Assembly (NCBI GenBank): GCA_002746535.1
Contig: NVWA01000003.1
Coordinates: 186,001-250,000, forward strand
From: Planctomycetota bacterium
Lineage (GTDB): Bacteria > Planctomycetota > GCA-2746535
DNA length: 64,000 nucleotides
Reading direction: 5' to 3'
Shown: one piece after another, positions 55,711-64,000 of the stretch
How positions within the stretch are numbered: the first letter of the stretch is position 1
Layout: each line of letters begins with the position of its first letter
Program-made: the position numbers and the translations under genes
Notes under the pieces: generated by a model
The model's database searches: none
Told to the model about the DNA's origin: nothing
The model's input: only the letters and a program-made list of their open reading frames with translations

Positions 55711-56154
55711 TTAATCATCCATATATTTTACAAAGTGAAAGCCTTCAACATGGTATTTCATTTTATGGTAAAAGCGGTTGCTCTTATGATTGCTTGTGTA
55801 GGAGTCTAAGATGCTAATTTCACAATCACTTTTTTTTGCAATGACTTCTATTTGATTTATCATATTTTCCGCAATACCTTGGCCTCTATAAGATTCCTCA
55901 ATAATTACGTTGTCGATGTCAACATATTTACCACACCAAAATCTGGTGCCGAACCAATAACTAGCTATGCCGATTAATTTTTCTTCATTGAATGCCCCTA
56001 AAGTATGATAATTTAAGGATTGCATTTCTGATAATCGATGGGCTAAAGTTTCTTGGGAAGTATCTGGATTTAATTGCTGGATAAGTGGTAAGATGATTTG
56101 CATGGTATCATTTGGAATGTCTTGAAAATTTACATGAGATGAGTCTTGTTCCAT
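55711..56154 (-). CDS. GNAT-family N-acetyltransferase
   Basis: 147 residues with the GNAT fold. Motif A is visible as VDIDNVIIEESYRGQGIAENMINQIE, where RGQGIA binds the acetyl-CoA pyrophosphate. The C-terminus (SNRFYHKMKYHVEGFHFVKY) is typical. It acetylates an amine substrate that cannot be named. It is 12 bases downstream of the YkgJ-type gene on the same strand, so they are probably co-transcribed. Confidence 0.9.
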   Translation of the reverse strand: MEQDSSHVNFQDIPNDTMQIILPLIQQLNPDTSQETLAHRLSEMQSLNYHTLGAFNEEKLIGIASYWFGTRFWCGKYVDIDNVIIEESYRGQGIAENMINQIEVIAKKSDCEISILDSYTSNHKSNRFYHKMKYHVEGFHFVKYMDD

Positions 56155-56166
56155 TTTTTCTTTCTG

Positions 56167-56679
56167 TTATTTTAAATGTAATTTTTTTTGAAGCTCTTCT
56201 TTTTTTTCATCTGTTAGCGATAGTTTCTCTAAAGACTCTTTGAATAGTTTTGATTTTTTATATTGAATTTCAAATCCGCATTCTTCAAATAAATCTGGCG
56301 AAGAACTTTGCATAAGATTTTTTGGATATAAATAGCATATACCTGGCCTGCTGCTGTAGGAGTCACATTTTTTTGTGGTAGAATCCCAGTGATGACAAAG
56401 AAATGAAAAAGTATTATTTTTGTGATCATCACTTACAAAATAAAAGGCATTAATTCTTTGTTGCCAAGTTAAATATATCATTCGTATGAATTTGAAGTGA
56501 AATGTAAAAACAGAAACTTTTATGGTTGGGTTTTCACAACATTTACCGCATTGATGGCAATCACCTTTTAATTCGTATGGCGACTTCTTTCTACTAATTA
56601 TTTTTTTGAACCACCATTCAAAAATATATTTTGTTCGCAGTGTTAATTTAATAACTTGAATTGGAAAGGGGTCTTTCAA
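56167..56679 (-). CDS. YkgJ-family cysteine-cluster protein
   Basis: 170 residues. The cysteine pattern C-x2-C-x2-CC (CHQCGKCCENP, from Cys41), then CHHWDSTTKKCDSY and RPGICYLYP, matches the YkgJ/CxxCxxCC family, thought to bind zinc or an iron-sulfur cluster. The biochemical role is not established in the family. It is first in a two-gene unit with a GNAT acetyltransferase. The distance to the pilus-like genes suggests no link with them. Confidence 0.88.
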   Translation of the reverse strand: MKDPFPIQVIKLTLRTKYIFEWWFKKIISRKKSPYELKGDCHQCGKCCENPTIKVSVFTFHFKFIRMIYLTWQQRINAFYFVSDDHKNNTFSFLCHHWDSTTKKCDSYSSRPGICYLYPKNLMQSSSPDLFEECGFEIQYKKSKLFKESLEKLSLTDEKKEELQKKLHLK

Positions 56680-57006
56680 TGCCTGAATCCGTAAAAAATG
56701 TGTTTTATTATAACGGGATTCTGATAATTAATGAATGGATTTTCCTTTTGAAAATGCCTTCTTAGGGGTGTAAATTTAATTTACATGTAATAGTTTTACT
56801 ATCATATAACTACTTATTTTCCAATAGGTTATGGTATTGCCAATGGTTTATCCCATTATGTGGTAATAAATATGACACCCATACTTTGTTTTAACTAACT
56901 ATAAGTCCTTAATTATTAAGCATTTAAAGAAATGTTTTAATTTGGCGAGTCCCTTGCTTTATCTAGTTACGAAAAGTTCTTTTATTATTAATTATGAGGA
57001 TAAATC
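56680..57006. other. 327-base intergenic region upstream of the pilus-like cassette
   Basis: No coding frame. It contains the dyad GTAAAT-TTA-ATTTAC (56770-56784) and, just before the next gene, AGGA at 56997-57000 spaced six bases from ATG 57007. It should hold the promoter of the cassette, but I cannot identify clear -35 and -10 boxes. Confidence 0.45.
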
Positions 57007-58530
57007 ATGAAGACACTACGTCGCAAAAAAGAGGAGGGTTCCATTGTATATCTTGCAGTGATGGGATTTGGAGTTTTATTTATTTTCATGGCATTTATGA
57101 ATGACATGGTAGTTCGGAATAAGACGGAAGTAGAATTTAGAATCAAATTAGATGGGGAAGCATTAAATATTTCCGAAGCTGGTTTGTTTGAGACATTAGC
57201 TCAGTTTCAAAAAAATGGCAACATGACTCAAAAAAGAAATCCGCAAAGAGATAGTAATGGTGATCCTGTTGAAGTGAATGGGGAAGCTCAATATCTGAAT
57301 TCTGAAAATTTTGTGAATTTCAATTTTATTTGGACTTGTAGAAATGTTGCGGTTGGCTGTCCTAAAGTTCTTGAAGATCCTTATCATTTTGAATTAGCTT
57401 ATGAAGATTTATTTGTTGATAAAAGTGCTGAGAATTGTGAAATATGTCAAGATGCCGGTAGAGCCCAAAAGGGTTTTTACATTCCTAACTCAGAAGAGCC
57501 TAAGATAGGCATTGTTCGAAACTTTGACGTTAATGGTCAAACAGTTGAGTATGATCCTATTAATGGAGGATTAGTAACAAACTTTGGGGATTTAAAGGTA
57601 CGTTATGAAGTTTGGGAAAGAATGGTAGAAGATTATTCTAAAGAAACGGGTGCTGATTCAGCAGACTCTGGACGAGTTTGGATTGCTAGATCAATCGGGA
57701 TAGTTTATCGTGTCAATAAAGTTGGAACAGCTCCCAAAGAAATGGAAACGTTAGCAACTGTTGTTCAGTCAAGAATGTATAAAAAACCGGCAATCTTTTT
57801 TTTACAAAAAGCGGCATTACACAACACTAATGTTAATGGGTTTGTTACATTAAACGCAAATGCTCAAGTAATTAATAATGGTGACCCTTTAACGGTTACT
57901 TCTTCTTTTTATGGTAAACAGTCAAATTTAGGTGCTGCCCATCAAGGAGGCAATATAGTTGATTTCATGAATGGTGGTGACCCAGCTATTGATACGACTG
58001 AGCTAACATTTGAAAGTGTATTTGGGTTAAGCCAAACAGAATTAAAAGAATTCGCTGACACTTATATTTCAGATATTAGTGACCCGAGAACTTATGATGC
58101 TTTGTTAAATTCGGAAATCAAGTACGTAGAAGGTGATCTTGATTTCGGTTTATCAAATCCATTATTTGGAAATGGTTTATTAATTGTTGATGGCGATGTG
58201 ACCTTAAGTGATACAGGACACAAATTTGATGGGGTTTTGTGGGTTACAGGTGATGTTACGATTAGTGCTGGTGGTTACATAAAAGGTACTCTTGTTGCAG
58301 GTACCTCTGCTGCCAATAAAAGAACAATATCCTTAAAAGGCAAAAATGCGAATGATTGGTTTAGGGTTTATTATGACCAAGAAGCGATTGATGCCATTAA
58401 TAATGCTAAGTTTAAATATGCAATGTTTAGAGTGCCTTATGTTAAAAAAGGTAAGAACAGTATCATCTTGACTCAAGAAGAGAAAGATCTTAGAACTGAA
58501 TTAATTTTAGCCAGATATCCTGCAGACTGA
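57007..58530 (+). CDS. PilX-like pilus/pseudopilus assembly protein
   Basis: 507 residues. The N-terminal RRKKEEGSIVYLAVMGFGVLF is a basic stretch and one membrane helix without the classical FTLLE motif, as in PilX_N-type proteins. The middle is a polar, beta-rich domain with four Cys (FIWTCRN, GCPK; CEICQ) that may form disulfides or bind metal. Residues 370-440 (LNSEIKYVEGDLDFGL; LLIVDGDVTLSDTGHKFDGV) resemble the pilus-associated bactofilin-like beta-helical segment seen in PilX relatives. An AGGA ribosome site precedes the ATG. It is 13 bases upstream of the giant prepilin-like gene, so they form one operon. Confidence 0.72.
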   Translation: MKTLRRKKEEGSIVYLAVMGFGVLFIFMAFMNDMVVRNKTEVEFRIKLDGEALNISEAGLFETLAQFQKNGNMTQKRNPQRDSNGDPVEVNGEAQYLNSENFVNFNFIWTCRNVAVGCPKVLEDPYHFELAYEDLFVDKSAENCEICQDAGRAQKGFYIPNSEEPKIGIVRNFDVNGQTVEYDPINGGLVTNFGDLKVRYEVWERMVEDYSKETGADSADSGRVWIARSIGIVYRVNKVGTAPKEMETLATVVQSRMYKKPAIFFLQKAALHNTNVNGFVTLNANAQVINNGDPLTVTSSFYGKQSNLGAAHQGGNIVDFMNGGDPAIDTTELTFESVFGLSQTELKEFADTYISDISDPRTYDALLNSEIKYVEGDLDFGLSNPLFGNGLLIVDGDVTLSDTGHKFDGVLWVTGDVTISAGGYIKGTLVAGTSAANKRTISLKGKNANDWFRVYYDQEAIDAINNAKFKYAMFRVPYVKKGKNSIILTQEEKDLRTELILARYPAD

Positions 58531-58543
58531 AAGGGCGAATACA

Positions 58544-61500
58544 ATGAAAATGAAATTTAATTACTTTACTCTACTTGAGATTATGGCTGCTACGGCAATT
58601 ACTGGTGTGATGGTATTATCTGTTTTGAACTTTATGACCGCCCAAAATAATTTCATTAAATCGAATCGTGATAAAAAATATGCCCTTTTAAAGGCAAACC
58701 AGATATTGAATGAATTGCGTACATATATTGAAGATTCTGGTGAAACTACAGGTAATGCCGATACGTTAGACCGGCTTCATAATTTAATACCACACCCTCT
58801 ATTAACGATTATGCCATTGCCTAGTGGCGAAGAGAATCAATATGAAATTGTTCTAAGTAATAATATTAAGCATAGTGAAAGAGAACATGTGAGTAGTTGG
58901 CGATATTTGAGAACAATACAGATAGCTCCTATCGGCGTTGGTGGTACTCGGCAAATAACGGTAAAAATATATAAAGGATCTCATTTTAAAGATTTCCCAG
59001 GCAATAATTTAAAGGATCCAATAGATAAAAATGGAAGTCCGTATTATCCCAAACCATTAATTTCTTTAATAACAGTATTACCAACTATTGGTGACTTAGA
59101 TTTTGAATCACAACAAGTATATGACTTTTACAATATTGCCATTGAAAATATTCCTGGTTGGTGGGTTCACATGGGAGAGCTATTCCCTGTTGCCCAATCA
59201 GCCCTAGATTATGTCGATTCAGTAAATGATGGTATGACAATAAGAAACCATTGGATAACTAAACTCGGTTATGGACGAGATCGTTATTACGCTCCTTATT
59301 TAAATGTGACTCAAGATACCTATCAAGATGTTGAAAATGCATTTTTCTATCCAGGTACATTACCAAGTGGTTTTAGTAAATCAGAATATTATGTGCCTAC
59401 ATTAATGAAATGCCGCATGCAGTCAGATGTGAAATTAAATGAAGGTGAGCCGATCACGTATATCAATAATTATAATCCTTATTTTAATAGTGAAATATTG
59501 GCAATTAATCCTGCCACAGTTCCTAGTTCATGGCAACCTTATAATCCGCATCCTTATACGCCAGCAGATTATTTAAATAACCCTATGCGTTATCCTGACA
59601 TGAAAAAGATGTATGATATTAGGAATTTTGAAGCTAAGCGTGGGTGGTATCATAAATTTGTAGACCGTGATCCAGAAAAAAATCCTGGTTTAGGTGAAAT
59701 CTCTCGAGAAGATAATCCTGATTATGATAATGTGAAAGATTATTTTACACGAGTTGGTAAAGGTGAAGAAATGCCTTGGAGTCTTTTGTTAGATGAAATG
59801 AGTATGCGACCTGAAAAATTTCGAAATGCTATATTTTTGAACCTGCATGGGGAGCTATTACCACTTGTCCCATCAAGAAATTATTCTGATGCCGCCTTTT
59901 CATCTACAGGTAAAAATATTAAACGACCTTATAATGTAGGCGATGCTGATTATGATACCGGTCGCTATAGTTATTTTAGAGCTGTATCTCATGCCGAGAA
60001 AATTCGCTATCATAAGTATAACGATGCTGGTTCTACTGGTGCTGCCGATGAAACGGTAAATACTGATTCTCAAAATCCCTATTTTAGAGTTTATGGCTAT
60101 TTGTCGGATGCTCAAAATGGCGCTACTTGGCGACACGAAGGTGCCGCTAGTGCCGATAGCGGCCCTAAAAAGGAACGTCTTGATGATGAAGAAGAAGCCC
60201 CTATTACAATGATGATTCGTTATCATCAATCAACTTATACACCAGGCGGAAACAATTCTGATTTTGTTGCTTGGAGAGAAATGGTTGAAAAAATAGCTGA
60301 AATGATGAGAACCGATCGTTATGTTTCTTTTTTTGAAGGTGGTGTCGATGACTTGAATGGTAAGTATGTAGATTATGGAACTCATTATAAAGGTGATGAT
60401 ATGGCAGGGAATAATTTAGCCATACCCTCAGAAGGAAATTTAGGCTTTGGATATTTAAATCATAGTTCAGCTGATGATGATACTAAGAAGCAACATTTTT
60501 TAGATTCTGATGGATTGCAGAGAAAAGGCCTAGGCGTTGAGCCATTGGGTTTATCTTACGCGCCTTATTTTTATTTAGATGAATCTTTAGATGATCAGGA
60601 TCCTGATCCTACGAAGAGAAAAGATGTTTGGGATAATAAAATCTATTTTCATCAGAATGATCGTAGTAAGATTCATTCTTCCATTCCTGATGGGATGAAT
60701 GTTAATTATGTTATTGATCCAACTAACCCAAATAATATTTTAAAAGCTAGCGGTACAATTGCTGGTGCGGGTACTGTGGTAGATAATTATGCAACTAATG
60801 TAAATAGCAGTGGGAACGATGTTGTAAACCTATTTAATCCGGCGGGATGGACACCAAATTTTTTGGGAGTTACTCTAGACAGCTCTTTGCCAGCCACGCC
60901 ACCCAAAAAGGGGAGCTCCGGTTGGTTTGCTCAAGAAACGGGTGCTAGTAGCATTACCTCTGCTTTGGCAACTAAAAAAGGTAATATGAGGTTTTGGGAT
61001 GGGTTAGCTTATGATGATAGCTTAGAGCCTTTTCATGCTTTTCCCAAAAGAAGTAATTTAAGAAGTATAAGTTTTTATACTTCAGATAGTCTCATGAATG
61101 AAGGTTCTAATCCATGGAATTTTGCGCTTGTGGGTCCAGATCCAGCTAATGATAAATATGAAATGTTATATTTGAGTGATCCAAATTGGGTGCCATTTTT
61201 AGATAAATTAAATTTAGCTAATCAAAAATGTGCTTGGGATGATACTATGAGCTGGACATTGAACGGATCTATTTATTTAGATCTTGCTGCGAATAAAACT
61301 GTTGCTGCCATGGATGCTGCATATGCAAGTACTAAAGACACAGGTAAATATGTCATATCAAATGATAATGATGTGATCACTACTAGTTATATAATGTTAA
61401 CAACAATCATACCGGGCGAATCTTCAGGAAAAGCATTTGTGCCGTTTATTGGTATGATAATCGATGGTAATAAAAGAATTGATGCCGTTACTACTGAATA

Positions 61501-64000
61501 TTTAGCTAATGCTCTACAAGTTCAAATGGCTTATACAGCAGCAAGTACCAATTGGGCTAATTGTCGATTCTTTAGAATCACGACTTCAATCGTTGTTGGT
61601 GCTATTGGTGCTAATGCGAATTCTAGTATTGTTATACCAAAAGCTGATAAAGGAATTAAAGATTCTAATAGTGGAAGTTCCTACACAGTGTTTACACATT
61701 CATTTAAACCTGTTGTTGGGATGAAGGTTTATGACAGTAACGGTGATAATGAAAAGACTATTCTGTCAGTTAGTAGTTTCGCAGCAGGTGCAGATATTGG
61801 CCCGGCTAAAACAACATTTACTTTAAATGCTGCCTTTTCTGGTAGTGATAATGAATTATATTTTATGGCCGCACCAGCAATTCAATCTACGATACTTGGA
61901 AATGAAGCTGAACCAATAGCACAAGTGCTTCCATTAAAGCGTGGTCTCGTTTTATATGTAGGTTCACATTCTCAATTAACAGGGTACGTAGCTAGTATAA
62001 ATGCCGGTGATCCTAATTATGTTCGTTACGGTGTTGTTAAAACTAATAATACTGATGATGAAGATTTAACAGAAAGTGTTTATCAAATCTCTATTAAATC
62101 TGGAGCCGCAAAATGGGTTCAGAATGGCGAAAAGCTTGGTGAAAAATTAGATTTTGAAGAAAATAATCTTCATTGGGATAAGATGCCTTATTATGACAGA
62201 ATGTGGGCAGAAATTGAATATGTCTTTGTTCATTCACCCAATCAATCAAAATGGGCTACAACAGAAATCATTGCTTCGGATAAATCTTTCACAGGTGAAC
62301 ATTGTATATTGATCACCATGCACAATACTCCAATGGTAACGCCAACTCAAACAGATCCTGCTGATTCAGAATTTGATGGTTTGAATACTAAAAATGGCAT
62401 AGCTGGTGGACTACAAAGACAGATAAATGCGCCGAATTTCAGTAATGACCGTCGTTTATATGATCTTGATTATATTCCAGCACCTATTAGAGATAATCAT
62501 AAACCTACCGGTGGAGACACCAGTACTGGGTCGACCGTTTATGACTTATTGGTTAATGATAAAGTAGCAAAAAATACGGCCCGTTGGAGAATAAAAGTTC
62601 CTAGTGCTACGCAAATGATTGGTTTAAGAGGTGCCGGTGTCACAAGTTCTAAAAATATTTCTTTATCGGTACCTACAGGCAATTATTTCGCAACATTTAA
62701 TGGCAATAAACAATTGGCGAATTCTGTTTTGCCATTGATTACAGAAACGAGGATTGGCGGTATAACCACAGCTGAGTGGGATAATATCGAAAATGAATCG
62801 CTGAATGTAAGTGTGGGTGCAAATACTAATTTTACTGGAGTTGATGCACCTGCAGCACCAGTTTTTGATGATGGTTATTTTCAAGACGTATCCAAAGACA
62901 TTGCTGATTGGAGTATGTGGGGTCGGGTCTCAACAGCTAATGATGAAGTTTATGAAGATTGTCGAACCCACAATAATTCTAGATCATTCACATGGATAGT
63001 AGAAAATATAGGTAGTTATCCTAAAATTATTGATGATGTAAGTATACCATTTTCTGAAAAGTTTCAGACTTTTGGTGATGCGCGCCACATGCCTTATATG
63101 GATTTAAAGGATAATTATCCAAACACAAATAAAGGCTATAACTGGTATTTTTGTAATACAGATTCTGCAGATAACTGGGCTGATTATACTGGTTATGGTC
63201 GTAAAAATTCAGGTTATGGTGATGGTAATTATGAAGCAGACATCCCGAAATTATTTATGTGGTTAAGAGAGGGTCTGCTTAATTCCAATTCTCTTTGGTG
63301 TTCTATAACTGGTTACTCTTATTATTATGTGGGTTTAGGAAATGAGATTGGCTATGATGGCGCCAATGGTTTTAGTAATTCAATACCCCTTCATCTTAAA
63401 CCATGGGGTACAAATTCAAATGGTTACGAGCAAAGTATTACCGGATCAATCGTTGGTGTAAAAAATAAAAGTGGATCTTGGGAGTCTAGGCATTTTCTTG
63501 GTGAGCTTTTTCCTGAATGGGAGTATGAGAATTTTACCCAACCTTTGGCAGGTGGTAAATTACAAACGGGTTATGCTAATGATGATGATTTGTATTATCG
63601 ATTTAACAAAGAAAATACTAAGTACAAAGAGTTTGCTGGAAGAAAAGCTTTGAGGAGAACTAAATCAAAGGGATGTACAGCTTTATTAAATATTAAGAGT
63701 TCAAGTGGTCTTAAATTTAATCATAAATTTGCTAGTGGCTATGGCGTTATGTCCCAAGATAAAATTGATGGTTTAAATGATGCTTTTCATATTCAGCCAG
63801 ACACTACAGTTTCTTCCAACAGACCATGGGTCATTAATGAAAGTGGTAATAAGCCCGAAGAATGGGACTATTACGGTGATTGGAGAAAAGAAGGTTTAGT
63901 AATTGATAGCTCTTCTTCCGCAAATTCATTAATGGATATGATTTTATACAAACATCAAAATGGACAGGTTGCAAGCGGATTATTAGAAATTCATGATAGA
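58544..64000 (+). CDS. Giant prepilin-like protein (3' end beyond window)
   Basis: I translated the frame from ATG 58544 to the last base: 1819 codons with no stop, so the gene continues. AGGG at 58532-58535 is the ribosome site. The N-terminus is a type IV prepilin signal and helix (NYFTLLEIMAATAITGVMVL), but the residue before Phe is Tyr, not Gly. The next 40 residues resemble PilW/PulJ-type minor pilins. The rest is Asn/Asp/Tyr/Ser-rich, with short aromatic phrases such as GWWVHMGELFP and ESRHFLGELFPEW; no known domain is clear. Minor pilins are normally under 400 residues. The pairing with a PilX-like gene recalls Verru_Chthon-type cassettes. Confidence 0.8.
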   Translation, partial: MKMKFNYFTLLEIMAATAITGVMVLSVLNFMTAQNNFIKSNRDKKYALLKANQILNELRTYIEDSGETTGNADTLDRLHNLIPHPLLTIMPLPSGEENQYEIVLSNNIKHSEREHVSSWRYLRTIQIAPIGVGGTRQITVKIYKGSHFKDFPGNNLKDPIDKNGSPYYPKPLISLITVLPTIGDLDFESQQVYDFYNIAIENIPGWWVHMGELFPVAQSALDYVDSVNDGMTIRNHWITKLGYGRDRYYAPYLNVTQDTYQDVENAFFYPGTLPSGFSKSEYYVPTLMKCRMQSDVKLNEGEPITYINNYNPYFNSEILAINPATVPSSWQPYNPHPYTPADYLNNPMRYPDMKKMYDIRNFEAKRGWYHKFVDRDPEKNPGLGEISREDNPDYDNVKDYFTRVGKGEEMPWSLLLDEMSMRPEKFRNAIFLNLHGELLPLVPSRNYSDAAFSSTGKNIKRPYNVGDADYDTGRYSYFRAVSHAEKIRYHKYNDAGSTGAADETVNTDSQNPYFRVYGYLSDAQNGATWRHEGAASADSGPKKERLDDEEEAPITMMIRYHQSTYTPGGNNSDFVAWREMVEKIAEMMRTDRYVSFFEGGVDDLNGKYVDYGTHYKGDDMAGNNLAIPSEGNLGFGYLNHSSADDDTKKQHFLDSDGLQRKGLGVEPLGLSYAPYFYLDESLDDQDPDPTKRKDVWDNKIYFHQNDRSKIHSSIPDGMNVNYVIDPTNPNNILKASGTIAGAGTVVDNYATNVNSSGNDVVNLFNPAGWTPNFLGVTLDSSLPATPPKKGSSGWFAQETGASSITSALATKKGNMRFWDGLAYDDSLEPFHAFPKRSNLRSISFYTSDSLMNEGSNPWNFALVGPDPANDKYEMLYLSDPNWVPFLDKLNLANQKCAWDDTMSWTLNGSIYLDLAANKTVAAMDAAYASTKDTGKYVISNDNDVITTSYIMLTTIIPGESSGKAFVPFIGMIIDGNKRIDAVTTEYLANALQVQMAYTAASTNWANCRFFRITTSIVVGAIGANANSSIVIPKADKGIKDSNSGSSYTVFTHSFKPVVGMKVYDSNGDNEKTILSVSSFAAGADIGPAKTTFTLNAAFSGSDNELYFMAAPAIQSTILGNEAEPIAQVLPLKRGLVLYVGSHSQLTGYVASINAGDPNYVRYGVVKTNNTDDEDLTESVYQISIKSGAAKWVQNGEKLGEKLDFEENNLHWDKMPYYDRMWAEIEYVFVHSPNQSKWATTEIIASDKSFTGEHCILITMHNTPMVTPTQTDPADSEFDGLNTKNGIAGGLQRQINAPNFSNDRRLYDLDYIPAPIRDNHKPTGGDTSTGSTVYDLLVNDKVAKNTARWRIKVPSATQMIGLRGAGVTSSKNISLSVPTGNYFATFNGNKQLANSVLPLITETRIGGITTAEWDNIENESLNVSVGANTNFTGVDAPAAPVFDDGYFQDVSKDIADWSMWGRVSTANDEVYEDCRTHNNSRSFTWIVENIGSYPKIIDDVSIPFSEKFQTFGDARHMPYMDLKDNYPNTNKGYNWYFCNTDSADNWADYTGYGRKNSGYGDGNYEADIPKLFMWLREGLLNSNSLWCSITGYSYYYVGLGNEIGYDGANGFSNSIPLHLKPWGTNSNGYEQSITGSIVGVKNKSGSWESRHFLGELFPEWEYENFTQPLAGGKLQTGYANDDDLYYRFNKENTKYKEFAGRKALRRTKSKGCTALLNIKSSSGLKFNHKFASGYGVMSQDKIDGLNDAFHIQPDTTVSSNRPWVINESGNKPEEWDYYGDWRKEGLVIDSSSSANSLMDMILYKHQNGQVASGLLEIHDR

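Noticed and set aside
59900..60229. 109-residue minus-strand frame within the giant prepilin-like gene
   Set aside because: The plus-strand frame is continuous across it; repetitive Ile/Ser translation is typical of an antisense shadow.

Overview
This is a low-GC bacterial window (most third codon positions are A or T) using the standard code with ATG, TTG and GTG starts. It fits a Gram-negative PVC-superphylum bacterium, most likely Lentisphaerota. The support is a Kdo-kinase-like/heptosyltransferase-like LPS pair, several secreted proteins, AraC regulators paired with sugar or 2-oxoglutarate enzymes, and a prepilin start lacking the usual Gly before the cleavage site. The taxonomy is inference. 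I see no tRNA, rRNA, CRISPR array, insertion sequence or prophage gene.

1-18.3 kb is a core block. A DusB-type tRNA-dihydrouridine synthase (cut by the window edge) overlaps glutamine-dependent NAD synthetase on the minus strand, followed by ilvD and a DMT exporter on the plus strand. A coiled-coil protein and a LolD-type ATPase lie on the minus strand. A division pair, ftsQ-like and ftsA-like, overlaps at TTGA and is followed not by ftsZ but by a membrane-anchored coiled-coil protein whose C-terminus resembles a BRCT domain. Next are dnaG (with a good sigma-70-type promoter that fixes its start), rpoD with a 15-bp tandem repeat in its N-terminal linker, an FtsX/LolE-type permease and a zinc-ribbon membrane protein.

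18.3-38 kb is metabolic and regulatory. Four AraC-family genes each lie back to back with enzyme genes: Gfo/Idh/MocA oxidoreductase plus aldo-keto reductase; an APH-fold kinase overlapping a divergent enolase; a PhyH dioxygenase plus an NHL-type protein; and a GH20-like hexosaminidase. A 2127-residue secreted beta-propeller protein, a COQ7-like di-iron protein and a secreted thioredoxin-fold protein lie among them.

38-56.7 kb is mixed: a DUF6178-like protein, moaA, a four-gene operon ending in glycerate kinase, an outer-membrane-like protein, a Fur-family regulator, the LPS pair, a fifth AraC gene facing a second PhyH gene, a four-gene ABC/Gld-like/DUF4340 operon, and a pseudouridine-synthase homologue whose catalytic Asp appears to be Glu.

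56.7-64 kb opens a pilus or pseudopilus-like cassette: a PilX-like 507-residue protein, then a very large open frame (58544 to the window end, at least 1819 codons) that starts with a prepilin signal. I traced that frame codon by codon and found no stop.

The strongest leads are the kinase/divergent-enolase pair, the giant prepilin-like protein, the BRCT-like protein beside ftsQA, and two AraC intergenic regions with well-formed repeats.
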